A DNA stretch of 20,185 nt, from contig VBGU01000107.1 of the NCBI GenBank assembly GCA_005881085.1, positions 1 through 20,185 on the forward strand, written 5' to 3'. The position numbers were made by a program, and so were the translations under genes. The notes beneath the pieces are model-generated. The model had not been told where the DNA came from, searched no databases, and was given only the letters and a program-made list of their open reading frames with translations. The DNA is from Chloroflexota bacterium (GTDB lineage Bacteria; Chloroflexota; Limnocylindria; P2-11E). This document shows, piece by piece, positions 14,545-20,185 of the stretch (position 1 is its first letter; every line of letters begins with the position of its first letter).

Positions 14545-15345
14545 CTAGAACATGCTCATGAGCATGCCGCCGTCGATCTGGAGCGACGTTCCGGTGATGT
14601 AGGACGCCTTCGGCGAAGCGATGAACACGACCGCCGCGGCGAATTCCTCCGGCTTTCCGTAGCGGCCCATCGGGATCACCGTCTTCTCGTAGTGCCCGCG
14701 GATCGCCTCGGCTGTCGTGTTCTGCCGCTTCGCGGTATCCGAGTCGAGCTGCTCGATGCGCTCGGTGGAGATGCGTCCGGGCTGCACGCAGTTCACGCGG
14801 ACGCCGTCTTTCGCGAGATCGCTCGACAGCGTCTTCGCCATGCCCTGCACCGCGGCGCGGATCGCGTTCGAGAGGATGAGGTTCAAGTACTGCGTTGGTT
14901 GCCGCACCGTCGTAGAGGTCATGTACACGATGGACCCCCCGCCGGCTCGGCGCATGTGTGGAAGGACGAGCCGCGTGAGTCGGACCGCGGAGAAGAGCGT
15001 GATTCCGACGGCCTTCTGCCAAGCCGCATCGTCGAGATCGTCGAAGCGGCCGGGTGGGGGACCGCCTGCGTTCGATACGAGGATGTCGATCGTCCCGAAC
15101 TTGTCGACGCCGGTCTTCACAAGCTTCTGGCAGCCCGCCTCCGACCCGACGTCCGCGACGGTCCACTGCACGTCCGCTCCGGTCTTGCGTTGCACGTCCT
15201 CGGCTGCGGCGCGGATCGCCGCTTCGTCGCGGCTGCACATCACGACCCGCGCGCCCTCGCGCGCGAATTCTTCCGCGACCGCGCGTCCGAGTCCCTTGCT
15301 GGACGCGGCAACGATGGTGACTTTGTCGCGGAGTCCGAGATCCAC
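14545..15345 (-). CDS. SDR family oxidoreductase lacking the YxxxK catalytic pair
   Basis: A 266-residue Rossmann-fold short-chain dehydrogenase of the FabG-like group. The nucleotide-binding motif is IVAASSKGLGRAVA (residues 11-24), CSRD follows the second strand, NAG is at 92-94 (SNAGGPPPG), and the C-terminal SYITGTSLQIDGGM is typical. The active site is altered. Aligning LILSNAIRAA with the usual YxxxK segment places Leu156 at the Tyr position and Asn160 at the Lys position. I know this NLxLSN form as a recurrent SDR subfamily, so it is probably not local decay; its chemistry is unclear. The start is GTG at 15345. The stop is 3 nt before the pncB start. Substrate and cofactor preference cannot be called; an Arg after the second strand (CSRD) would suit NADP. 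Confidence 0.88.
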   Translation of the reverse strand: MDLGLRDKVTIVAASSKGLGRAVAEEFAREGARVVMCSRDEAAIRAAAEDVQRKTGADVQWTVADVGSEAGCQKLVKTGVDKFGTIDILVSNAGGPPPGRFDDLDDAAWQKAVGITLFSAVRLTRLVLPHMRRAGGGSIVYMTSTTVRQPTQYLNLILSNAIRAAVQGMAKTLSSDLAKDGVRVNCVQPGRISTERIEQLDSDTAKRQNTTAEAIRGHYEKTVIPMGRYGKPEEFAAAVVFIASPKASYITGTSLQIDGGMLMSMF

Positions 15346-15350
15346 GGCGC

Positions 15351-15356
15351 TATCGT
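15351..15356 (+). promoter_or_regulatory. Putative leaderless -10 box for the gene at 15363
   Basis: TATCGT matches TANNNT and ends 6 nt before the ATG at 15363, the same spacing as for menG. The divergent SDR start is only 17 nt away, so the promoter lies within a very short gap. No -35 element is obvious. Confidence 0.45.
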
Positions 15357-15362
15357 GCCACC

Positions 15363-15740
15363 ATGCGGCGGGGCGTTGCTCGGCTGGGTCGGCTCATGCT
15401 CGCCGCCGCGCTTGCATATCTCATCGTCGGCATCATTTGGCAGACGGCCTTCTACCTCGCCCGCGAGCCGTCGGTGGCTGAACTCGGGTCGCCGTGGGAA
15501 GGTCTGCTCGCGCTCCTGGGGTGGTTCGTCCTGCCCTCGGCGCTGTGGCCCTGGAACATGAGCGAGTTCGTACCTGGCGGATTCGTAATCGCGATCGTCC
15601 TGTTCGCGGGCATGACCGCCCTCATGTTCGGGGCGCTCACGCGACTGGCGCCCGACGCCGCCGCGCCTACAGGACCCCGGCGGCCACCGCGGCGACGATC
15701 ACCGCCGCGAGCACGAGTCGGTACGCGACGAACCAATTGA
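15363..15740 (+). CDS. Small membrane protein of unknown function
   Basis: A 125-residue protein with a basic N-terminus (MRRGVARLGRLM) followed by about three hydrophobic helices: AAALAYLIVGIIWQTAFYL, WEGLLALLGWFVLPSALW and FVIAIVLFAGMTALMFGAL. I do not recognise a family. The start is ATG at 15363, 6 nt after a TATCGT box and 17 nt from the divergent SDR start. The last 25 or so residues (from about APTGPRRPPRRR) are Pro/Arg-rich and lie opposite the end of uppP, overlapping it by 74 nt. This tail looks like read-through into antisense of the neighbour rather than evolved protein, so the natural C-terminus may have been lost or may be this odd tail. Confidence 0.65.
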   Translation: MRRGVARLGRLMLAAALAYLIVGIIWQTAFYLAREPSVAELGSPWEGLLALLGWFVLPSALWPWNMSEFVPGGFVIAIVLFAGMTALMFGALTRLAPDAAAPTGPRRPPRRRSPPRARVGTRRTN

Positions 15741-16464
15741 GCGAGTGGCTGCGGAGGAAGCGGACCATGAACGCCACCGCCGCGAGGCCCGAGAGGAACG
15801 ACAGGACGAACCCCACCGCGAGCACGTCGGGCTGAGCGAAGAGCTCCGCCGCCTTTCGCGCGTCGAGAAGGGTCTTCGCACCCGCGCCGAGGATCACCGG
15901 CGTCGCGAGGAGAAAAGCGAAGCGCGTCGCGTCCTCGCGCCGCAGCTCGCGCACGAGGCCCGCAGAGATCGTGATTCCCGAGCGCGAGATGCCCGGAATC
16001 AACGCGATCGCCTGAGCAACGCCGATCACGAGCGCGTCGCTGACCCCGACCTCCGTCACTAACCGACGCTGGCGGGCGATCGCCTCCGCTGCGACGAACA
16101 CGATCGACCCGACGACCAGGCCCGCCGCGATCACGAGCGGTCCACGCATCTCGCGCTCGATCGCCGATTGGAAAAGCACCCCGGCGATCGCTGCCGGAGC
16201 GGTGCCGAGAACGATCAGCGCGGGCATGCGCCACTGTCCGCGGAAGAGACCGACCACAAGCTCGATCCACGTTCGCGCGAAGTACAGGAGCACGGCGAGC
16301 GCGGTGCCGAGATGCAGCGCCACGTCGAACGACAGTCCGAACCGCTCGGGGTCGAGCTTGAGGAGGTCGCTCACCAAGATCAGGTGCCCCGTCGAGCTCA
16401 CCGGAAGAAATTCGGTGAGCCCCTGCACCATGCCGAGGAGCGCAGCCGCGGCGAGGTCATTCAA
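15667..16464 (-). CDS. uppP: Undecaprenyl-diphosphatase UppP (BacA)
   Basis: A 265-residue integral membrane phosphatase that converts undecaprenyl diphosphate to the monophosphate, recycling the lipid carrier for peptidoglycan and other envelope polymers; overproduction gives bacitracin resistance. The two signature regions are present: QGLTEFLPVSSTGHL near residues 14-28 and LIPGISRSGITIS in the second half, each with the catalytic Glu or Arg/Ser expected in the family. About eight hydrophobic segments are visible. The start is TTG at 16464, preceded by a near-ideal GAGGAGG 6 nt upstream. The longer open frame upstream is coding sequence of the neighbour. The TTG overlaps the upstream stop (TTGA), so the gene closes the tldD-led unit. 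Its end overlaps the convergent gene at 15363 by 74 nt. Confidence 0.95.
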   Translation of the reverse strand: MNDLAAAALLGMVQGLTEFLPVSSTGHLILVSDLLKLDPERFGLSFDVALHLGTALAVLLYFARTWIELVVGLFRGQWRMPALIVLGTAPAAIAGVLFQSAIEREMRGPLVIAAGLVVGSIVFVAAEAIARQRRLVTEVGVSDALVIGVAQAIALIPGISRSGITISAGLVRELRREDATRFAFLLATPVILGAGAKTLLDARKAAELFAQPDVLAVGFVLSFLSGLAAVAFMVRFLRSHSLNWFVAYRLVLAAVIVAAVAAGVL

Positions 16465-17414
16465 CGCATTCCTCCTCGCGCGGACGCGAGAGCCTCGCGC
16501 GCCTCTCGATCGTTCTCGCGGACCGCGTCGAGATTCTTCGCCCACGCACGCCGATGTCCCTGATCGATGAACCGCATCGCGATGCTGCCGTTGAATTCCC
16601 CGACTCCGCCCTTCGCTGCGGCGTCCGCTGCGTACCCATACGACTCGGCCGCGCGCAGGAGGTCGCCGCCAGGCGCGTTCGGAAAGAGGCCGCGTGCTGC
16701 GCGAAGGAACCGCGCCGCGGCGCGCCGCTTGTCAACCAGGATCGTTCGCATCGCGTGGTCCGCGAATGCGGCGGTGCCGGCATGCTTCGCATCGCTCCAC
16801 CGCTCGTCGTCGCGCAGCGCCGCCGACCAGGATGTCAGGGCGCCATCGCTCGCGTTCGCGCCGGCAAGGGCGGTGTCGATCCCTTCCTTCGCCGACTGGT
16901 TGCGGTCCGGAGCCACGCTCTTATCGAGGAAGATCAAGCCGCCTCGGTCCTCGCTTTCGAAATCCGACCAGCCCGCGCGCCGCGGATCGTCGCCCTTGTC
17001 GAAGAACGTCCGTGCGAAGAAGGTCGGACCTTCCTCGTCGTAGCCCACGATCAGGCCGTACTCGGGCGCGCCGCCGAGACCGAAGACCAGAGGCGGAAGG
17101 CGGCCGTCGATCGCTTCCTTCGCGCGATCCAGGATCAGCGCCCGCATCTCTTCGTCGTACGGGGGAGGCTCGGGATCGAGTCGCACGCCCGCCGCGCGTG
17201 CGGCGCGCGCGAGGGTCTCGGCGTCGCGTGGCGCGGCCGCGAGCGGGTCCCAGCCCGTTTCGTCGATCGTCGTCGTGAAGGCCGCGCCCGACGATCCCAT
17301 GAGCCAGTCGTATTCCGCACCGGTGGCGAGCGCGAGCGCATATGGAAAGGTGGTGTCGTGCCCCTCGCCGAACCGGAGGGGCCCGACGTCCTTGAGGATG
17401 CGGCGCTTGGTCAG
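16461..17414 (-). CDS. BtrH-like / C39-peptidase-like fold protein without cysteine
   Basis: A 317-residue protein with two parts. The N-terminal region reads ILKDVGPLRFGEGHDTTFPY, then EYDWLMGSSGAAF, with PEYGLIVGYDEEGPTFFART further on. This resembles the BtrH N-terminal (papain/C39-like) family, where the position of the first Thr in DTTFP is normally a Cys. Here the whole protein has no Cys, so it cannot be a thiol acyltransferase or peptidase and may be a binding or scaffold relative. The C-terminal part (from about 190) is helical, with ADHAMRTILVDKRRAAARFL and FNGSIAMRFIDQGHRRAW. The start must be CTG at 17414, whose TG overlaps the toroid gene's TGA (CTGA); there is no ATG, GTG or TTG before the conserved start of the domain. 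The end overlaps uppP (TTGA). The family assignment is tentative. Confidence 0.7.
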   Translation of the reverse strand: MTKRRILKDVGPLRFGEGHDTTFPYALALATGAEYDWLMGSSGAAFTTTIDETGWDPLAAAPRDAETLARAARAAGVRLDPEPPPYDEEMRALILDRAKEAIDGRLPPLVFGLGGAPEYGLIVGYDEEGPTFFARTFFDKGDDPRRAGWSDFESEDRGGLIFLDKSVAPDRNQSAKEGIDTALAGANASDGALTSWSAALRDDERWSDAKHAGTAAFADHAMRTILVDKRRAAARFLRAARGLFPNAPGGDLLRAAESYGYAADAAAKGGVGEFNGSIAMRFIDQGHRRAWAKNLDAVRENDREAREALASARGGMR

Positions 17415-18358
17415 GCGGCGATCTCGGGGAACGCGTGCTTCAGGATCGTGCAGGCCTGCAACGTCACCCACTTGCTCGCGTCCACTCGCGAGGGCATGCG
17501 AGCCGCGTACGGCGACCGGCCGCCCCAACGCCCGCGTTCGTCCTGTCGCGCGAGGAGCCAGCCGATCGCCGGCTGCGCGCGGTCGTCGTCGATGGCCCCG
17601 GCCGCATCGAGCGCGCGGAGGACGAACAGGATGTCGGCTTGGTAAAAGAGTGGGAACGAGAGCTGCCGCCAGAGATAGCTCGGCACCGTGTCGGTCGGAT
17701 AGCGGCCGCGCTCGACCTTGTATGAGAGGAGGAACTCGACGCCGCGCCGCAGCGTGCGCTGCACTTCCCGTGTGTGAGCGGTCTCGGGAAGCGCCGCGAG
17801 GCCCCAGATGAGCCGCGCATATCCCCATGCGCAGGGCTGCTCGCCATTGATCCAGCACGCCGCATCGAAGTTCTTCGAATCGCGCACCAAACGCTGGACG
17901 AGCGGCTCGAGCCGTTCGTCGTTGCCGTACCCGGCCATGGCGACGTATCGCACGACGCTCCCGATGAGGCACGACGCTCCGTGATCCTTGTTGAAGACCC
18001 AGTCCATCCCCCCGCGCCCGGGGCGGCTCAGCTCTTCGAGAACATAACGCGCCGCGCGTCGCACGCGCGGGTCGCTGGGATCCACGCCGTACTCCACGAG
18101 AAGAAGGTTCGTCCAGTGGGTCGCCTCGTACTTGGGTCCCCAGAGGTTCGCGCCCGGCAAGCTGGCGTCGGGCCTCTGCCGGCGGAGGATCGTCGAAATG
18201 GGCGGCACGTTCATCGCGCGCTGCTGGGCGTCGCGAAGTTCGGGATCACGTGGGCCCTTGTCCAGGAGCGAACGCAGGGTCTGAGCGCGCACCGCGGGGT
18301 CGCTGCGTTCGAGAAGCCACGGCACTGGGTCGCCTTTCAAAAGCTCGCGCCAGGACAT
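17411..18358 (-). CDS. Prenyltransferase/squalene-oxidase repeat (alpha/alpha toroid) protein
   Basis: A 315-residue protein with the helical repeat pattern of terpene-cyclase and prenyltransferase toroids. It opens with MSWRELLKGDPVPWLLE and has a QW-type repeat QDERGRW at 272-278. Other repeats include ACWINGEQPCAWGYARLIWG and PSYLWRQLSFPLFYQADILF. The closing SKWVTLQACTILKHAF is typical. It lacks the DxDD acid motif of squalene-hopene cyclases and is half their length, so cyclase activity is unlikely. Similar proteins are often loosely annotated as squalene-oxidase repeat or, wrongly, as nitrogenase-related; a peptide- or lipid-binding role is possible. The ATG at 18358 overlaps the tldE stop by one base (TGATG), and its own stop overlaps the next gene (CTGA). 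No signal peptide is visible. Confidence 0.78.
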   Translation of the reverse strand: MSWRELLKGDPVPWLLERSDPAVRAQTLRSLLDKGPRDPELRDAQQRAMNVPPISTILRRQRPDASLPGANLWGPKYEATHWTNLLLVEYGVDPSDPRVRRAARYVLEELSRPGRGGMDWVFNKDHGASCLIGSVVRYVAMAGYGNDERLEPLVQRLVRDSKNFDAACWINGEQPCAWGYARLIWGLAALPETAHTREVQRTLRRGVEFLLSYKVERGRYPTDTVPSYLWRQLSFPLFYQADILFVLRALDAAGAIDDDRAQPAIGWLLARQDERGRWGGRSPYAARMPSRVDASKWVTLQACTILKHAFPEIAA

Positions 18359-19710
18359 CAGGCGCCTCCGACGGACAGCTCTGAGATGACGAGCGTGGGA
18401 CTCCCGAGCCCGCTCGGTCCGAAGACGATGTCGGTGCCGACCCCGACGATCGAATCGAGCAGATGCGTGAGGTTGCCGGCGATGGTGATGCCCTGCACGG
18501 GCTGGACGCGACTCCCGCGCTCGAGATAGTTCCCGGTCGCGCCGAGCGAGAACTCGCCGGACACCGGGTCGACCGTGTGCAGATTGAGAAGCGAGGTGAC
18601 GGCGAGCGCGTGGTCGAGAGCGGCGACGATCGCTTTCGCATCATCGGTCCCGGCCGCTACGAACAGGTTCGAGGGGCCGATGCGCGCCGGCGAGCCATAG
18701 CCACCTCGACGGGCATTACCCGTCGGATCGTTCCCGAGCTTTCTCGCGGTCTTGAGGGACGTCAGATACCCGCGCAGCACACCACTTTCGATGAGCGTTC
18801 GCGTTGTCGTGGCCACGCCCTCGCCGTCGAATGGGGCGCTGCGGAGCCCGCGCGGCCGCCGCGCGTCGTCGACGATCGTGACCTTCTCGTTGGCCACGCG
18901 TTGTCCGATCTTGTTGGCGAAAAGGCTCCGCCCCTTCAGCACGTTGTCCGCGGAGAAGAGCGGTCCGATCGCGCGCAGCAGCTCCATGGCCATCCAGGGG
19001 TCGAGCACGACCGGCACCTTTTGCGTGGCGAGCGGCTTCGCGCCGAGCTTTTCCACCGCACGTTGCGCCGCGCGCTGCCCGACACGCGCCGGCTCCAGCT
19101 CGCCGAACCGGCGGGCGGCCTCACCGTGATAGCCGATCTGCCGGTCGCCGTTCTCTGAGGCGACAGCCGAGGTCATAGCACCGCAGTACGACTCGCGGAA
19201 CGAGGCGCGTACTCCGGTGGTCGTCGCGATGATCGTCGTCGACTCGGAATCGCTGTAGGTGGTCTTGCGGAACTGCTTCACGCGCGGATCGGCCGCGCGA
19301 GCCGCCTCCTCCACCGCGAGCGCGATCGCGCCGCGCTCGCTCAGGGGGCGATCGACGATCCCCGCTTGATAGATATCGAGATCGGCATCGTCGATCGGCC
19401 GTGTCGCGAGCGCGAGATCCTCGTCACGTTCAGTGAGTCCCGACATGCGTCGGGCAATATCGACGCACGCGTTGATTCCGTTTGCTGACAGATCGCTGGT
19501 GTAAGCGAAGCCGAGCCGCTGCTCGTCGAGGACGCGAATGCCGATGCCCCTCTCGCCTCGAGCGATGACGGCTTCAATGGCACCCTCTTTGATCTCGACT
19601 GATCCGGACTGGGCTTCGCGGAGAAATATCTCGCCAGTCGCGACGGCGACCGACTTCAAAGCAGCCAGAGCCGCATCAACCGTGGCGTCGTTCGTAAGGC
19701 GTTCGCTCAC
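18358..19710 (-). CDS. tldE: TldE/PmbA family metalloprotease-complex subunit
   Basis: A 450-residue TldD/PmbA-family protein, the same length as E. coli PmbA. TldD and TldE form a heterodimer that cleaves unfolded peptides, for example in microcin B17 maturation and CcdA degradation; the zinc site is in TldD, and TldE is the non-catalytic partner. Visible features are IFLREAQSGSVEIKEGAIE at the N-terminus, GERGIGIRVLDEQRLGFAYT, TGVRASFRESYCGAM, PVVLDPWMAMELLRAI and APFDGEGVATTTRTLIESGV, then SGEFSLGATGNYLERG. No HExxxH motif is present. The start is GTG at 19710; the frame is open further upstream, but that part has no family similarity. The GTG overlaps the stop of the 57-aa ORF (GTGA). The stop overlaps the toroid gene start. 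Confidence 0.92.
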   Translation of the reverse strand: MSERLTNDATVDAALAALKSVAVATGEIFLREAQSGSVEIKEGAIEAVIARGERGIGIRVLDEQRLGFAYTSDLSANGINACVDIARRMSGLTERDEDLALATRPIDDADLDIYQAGIVDRPLSERGAIALAVEEAARAADPRVKQFRKTTYSDSESTTIIATTTGVRASFRESYCGAMTSAVASENGDRQIGYHGEAARRFGELEPARVGQRAAQRAVEKLGAKPLATQKVPVVLDPWMAMELLRAIGPLFSADNVLKGRSLFANKIGQRVANEKVTIVDDARRPRGLRSAPFDGEGVATTTRTLIESGVLRGYLTSLKTARKLGNDPTGNARRGGYGSPARIGPSNLFVAAGTDDAKAIVAALDHALAVTSLLNLHTVDPVSGEFSLGATGNYLERGSRVQPVQGITIAGNLTHLLDSIVGVGTDIVFGPSGLGSPTLVISELSVGGA

Positions 19711-19880
19711 GGCGAAACCGGCTGCGCGTTGCGGGTGGCATGGGGGAGCGGGTTGCGCGCGAGCCGCTGACCGGCCGCGTCGCCCGCGAGCGGAGCCCAG
19801 TGGTGGGGAGCGGACCGGTAGGCGAGCGCGCGACCCCGACCCCGGGACAGGACCCGCAACGCGTACGGCGCGGCGATCAC
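19707..19880 (-). CDS. Small ORF of 57 aa filling the tldD-tldE gap
   Basis: The 166-nt gap between tldD and tldE is filled by one ORF in the third frame. It starts at GTG 19880, overlapping the tldD stop (GTGA), and ends at a TGA (19709-19707) that overlaps the tldE start (GTGA). Hand counts give G/C at about 81, 65 and 88 percent at codon positions 1, 2 and 3 (50 of 57 third positions), the profile of a real gene. The product is basic and rich in Arg, Ala and Pro, starting VIAAPYALRVLSRGRGR and ending HATRNAQPVSP. It has no Cys, signal peptide or membrane helix. I do not recognise it. A neutral reading is a spacer that happens to stay open. Confidence 0.4.
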   Translation of the reverse strand: MIAAPYALRVLSRGRGRALAYRSAPHHWAPLAGDAAGQRLARNPLPHATRNAQPVSP

Positions 19881-20185
19881 TTGAGCTTCCCACCAACGAC
19901 GACGCTCGGGATGCGGATCGTTGGTTGCGCGTCGGCGACTGGCGCTCCCTGACCGTCCTTTCCACATGTGCCCGTGGAGTACCCGAGATCTGAGCCCACC
20001 ATATCTATCTCGCTCATCAATTTCGGGCCCTGGCCGACCAGCGTGGCTCCGCGGAGCGGCTCGGCGAGTTCGCCGTTCCGAATCCTGTAGCACTCGGTGA
20101 TCTCGAATGCGAAATTTCCCGATACGACGTCGACTTGACCGCCGCCCATTTTCTTCACAAAGACTCCGTCTTTGACGGAGCGCAG
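19877..20185 (-). CDS. tldD: TldD metalloprotease subunit, C-terminal part
   Basis: The last 102 residues of a TldD/PmbA-family protein running in from beyond the window end. The family C-terminal pattern is clear: MGGGQVDVVSGNFAFEITEC, then GELAEPLRGATLVGQGPKLM, IDMVGSDLGYSTGTCGKDGQ, and PTIRIPSVVVGGKL at the end. The GTCGKDGQ motif is characteristic of TldD rather than TldE, and the order tldD before tldE supports the pairing. The HExxxH zinc motif would lie upstream of the visible part. A GTG at 20158 is an internal Val codon, not a start, because family similarity continues to the edge. The stop overlaps the GTG of the 57-aa ORF by 2 nt. Confidence 0.9.
   Translation of the reverse strand: MRSVKDGVFVKKMGGGQVDVVSGNFAFEITECYRIRNGELAEPLRGATLVGQGPKLMSEIDMVGSDLGYSTGTCGKDGQGAPVADAQPTIRIPSVVVGGKLK

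Noticed and set aside
13252..15561. Plus-strand ORF of 769 codons across pncB and the SDR gene
   Set aside because: It lies antisense to two well-supported genes and has low-complexity composition. It is open only because stop codons are rare in this G/C context.
16465..16545. Upstream ATG extension of uppP by 27 residues
   Set aside because: The extension is Arg-rich sequence overlapping the previous gene, while the TTG at 16464 has an ideal GAGGAGG upstream and starts at the family N-terminus.
17411..18358. Nitrogenase-related or full squalene-hopene cyclase annotation for the toroid protein
   Set aside because: There is no P-loop for a NifH-type protein and no DxDD motif; the length is about half that of a cyclase.
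19711..19965. N-terminal extension of tldE by 85 residues
   Set aside because: It has no TldE similarity, and the 450-residue protein from GTG 19710 already matches PmbA length.

Overview
The window is GC-rich bacterial chromosome with a strong G/C bias at third codon positions. Genes are tightly packed, and more start at GTG, TTG or CTG than at ATG. I see no rRNA, tRNA, CRISPR, transposase or phage gene. A MenG/UbiE methyltransferase, a DrrA/DrrB-type ABC transporter, a ligase-ACP-acyltransferase fusion and TldD/TldE beside an alpha/alpha-toroid protein point to a Chloroflexota-like or actinobacterial-type lineage. That placement is an inference from gene content and style.

Layout. (1) 1-1219 (+): end of an ABC ATPase and its permease. 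(2) 2539-1230 (-): an eight-helix membrane protein of unknown family and an RDD protein. (3) 2564-6159 (+): menG/ubiE, acyl-CoA dehydrogenase and fatty acyl-CoA ligase. (4) 6179-6355 (-): a 58-aa ORF. (5) 6469-7913 (+): a small SUMF1/FGE-fold protein and an N-terminal-nucleophile asparaginase. (6) 11926-7925 (-): MBL hydrolase, ligase-ACP-acyltransferase fusion, NUDIX hydrolase and SseB-domain protein. (7) 11953-12475 (+): a frameshifted conserved hypothetical. (8) 15345-12476 (-): SDR lacking YxxxK, nicotinate phosphoribosyltransferase and TauE/SafE permease. (9) 15363-15740 (+): a small membrane protein. (10) 20185-15667 (-): tldD (partial), a 57-aa ORF, tldE/pmbA, toroid protein, BtrH-like protein and uppP.

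Functional themes are lipid metabolism (acyl-CoA activation and oxidation, a fused acyl-activating/acyl-transferring protein, undecaprenyl-PP recycling), menaquinone methylation, NAD salvage, and a TldD/TldE-centred operon that is the best candidate for an undescribed system. In that operon every junction from tldD to uppP is a start/stop overlap of 1-4 nt, and a 57-aa ORF fills the tldD-tldE gap exactly.

Two further signals stand out. Four genes at heads of transcription units have a TANNNT hexamer 6-8 nt before the start codon, as expected of leaderless promoters; two of these overlap as a divergent pair. Two neighbouring genes (starts near 11275 and 11953) each carry a single-base frameshift. 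These are either recent decay or sequence errors.
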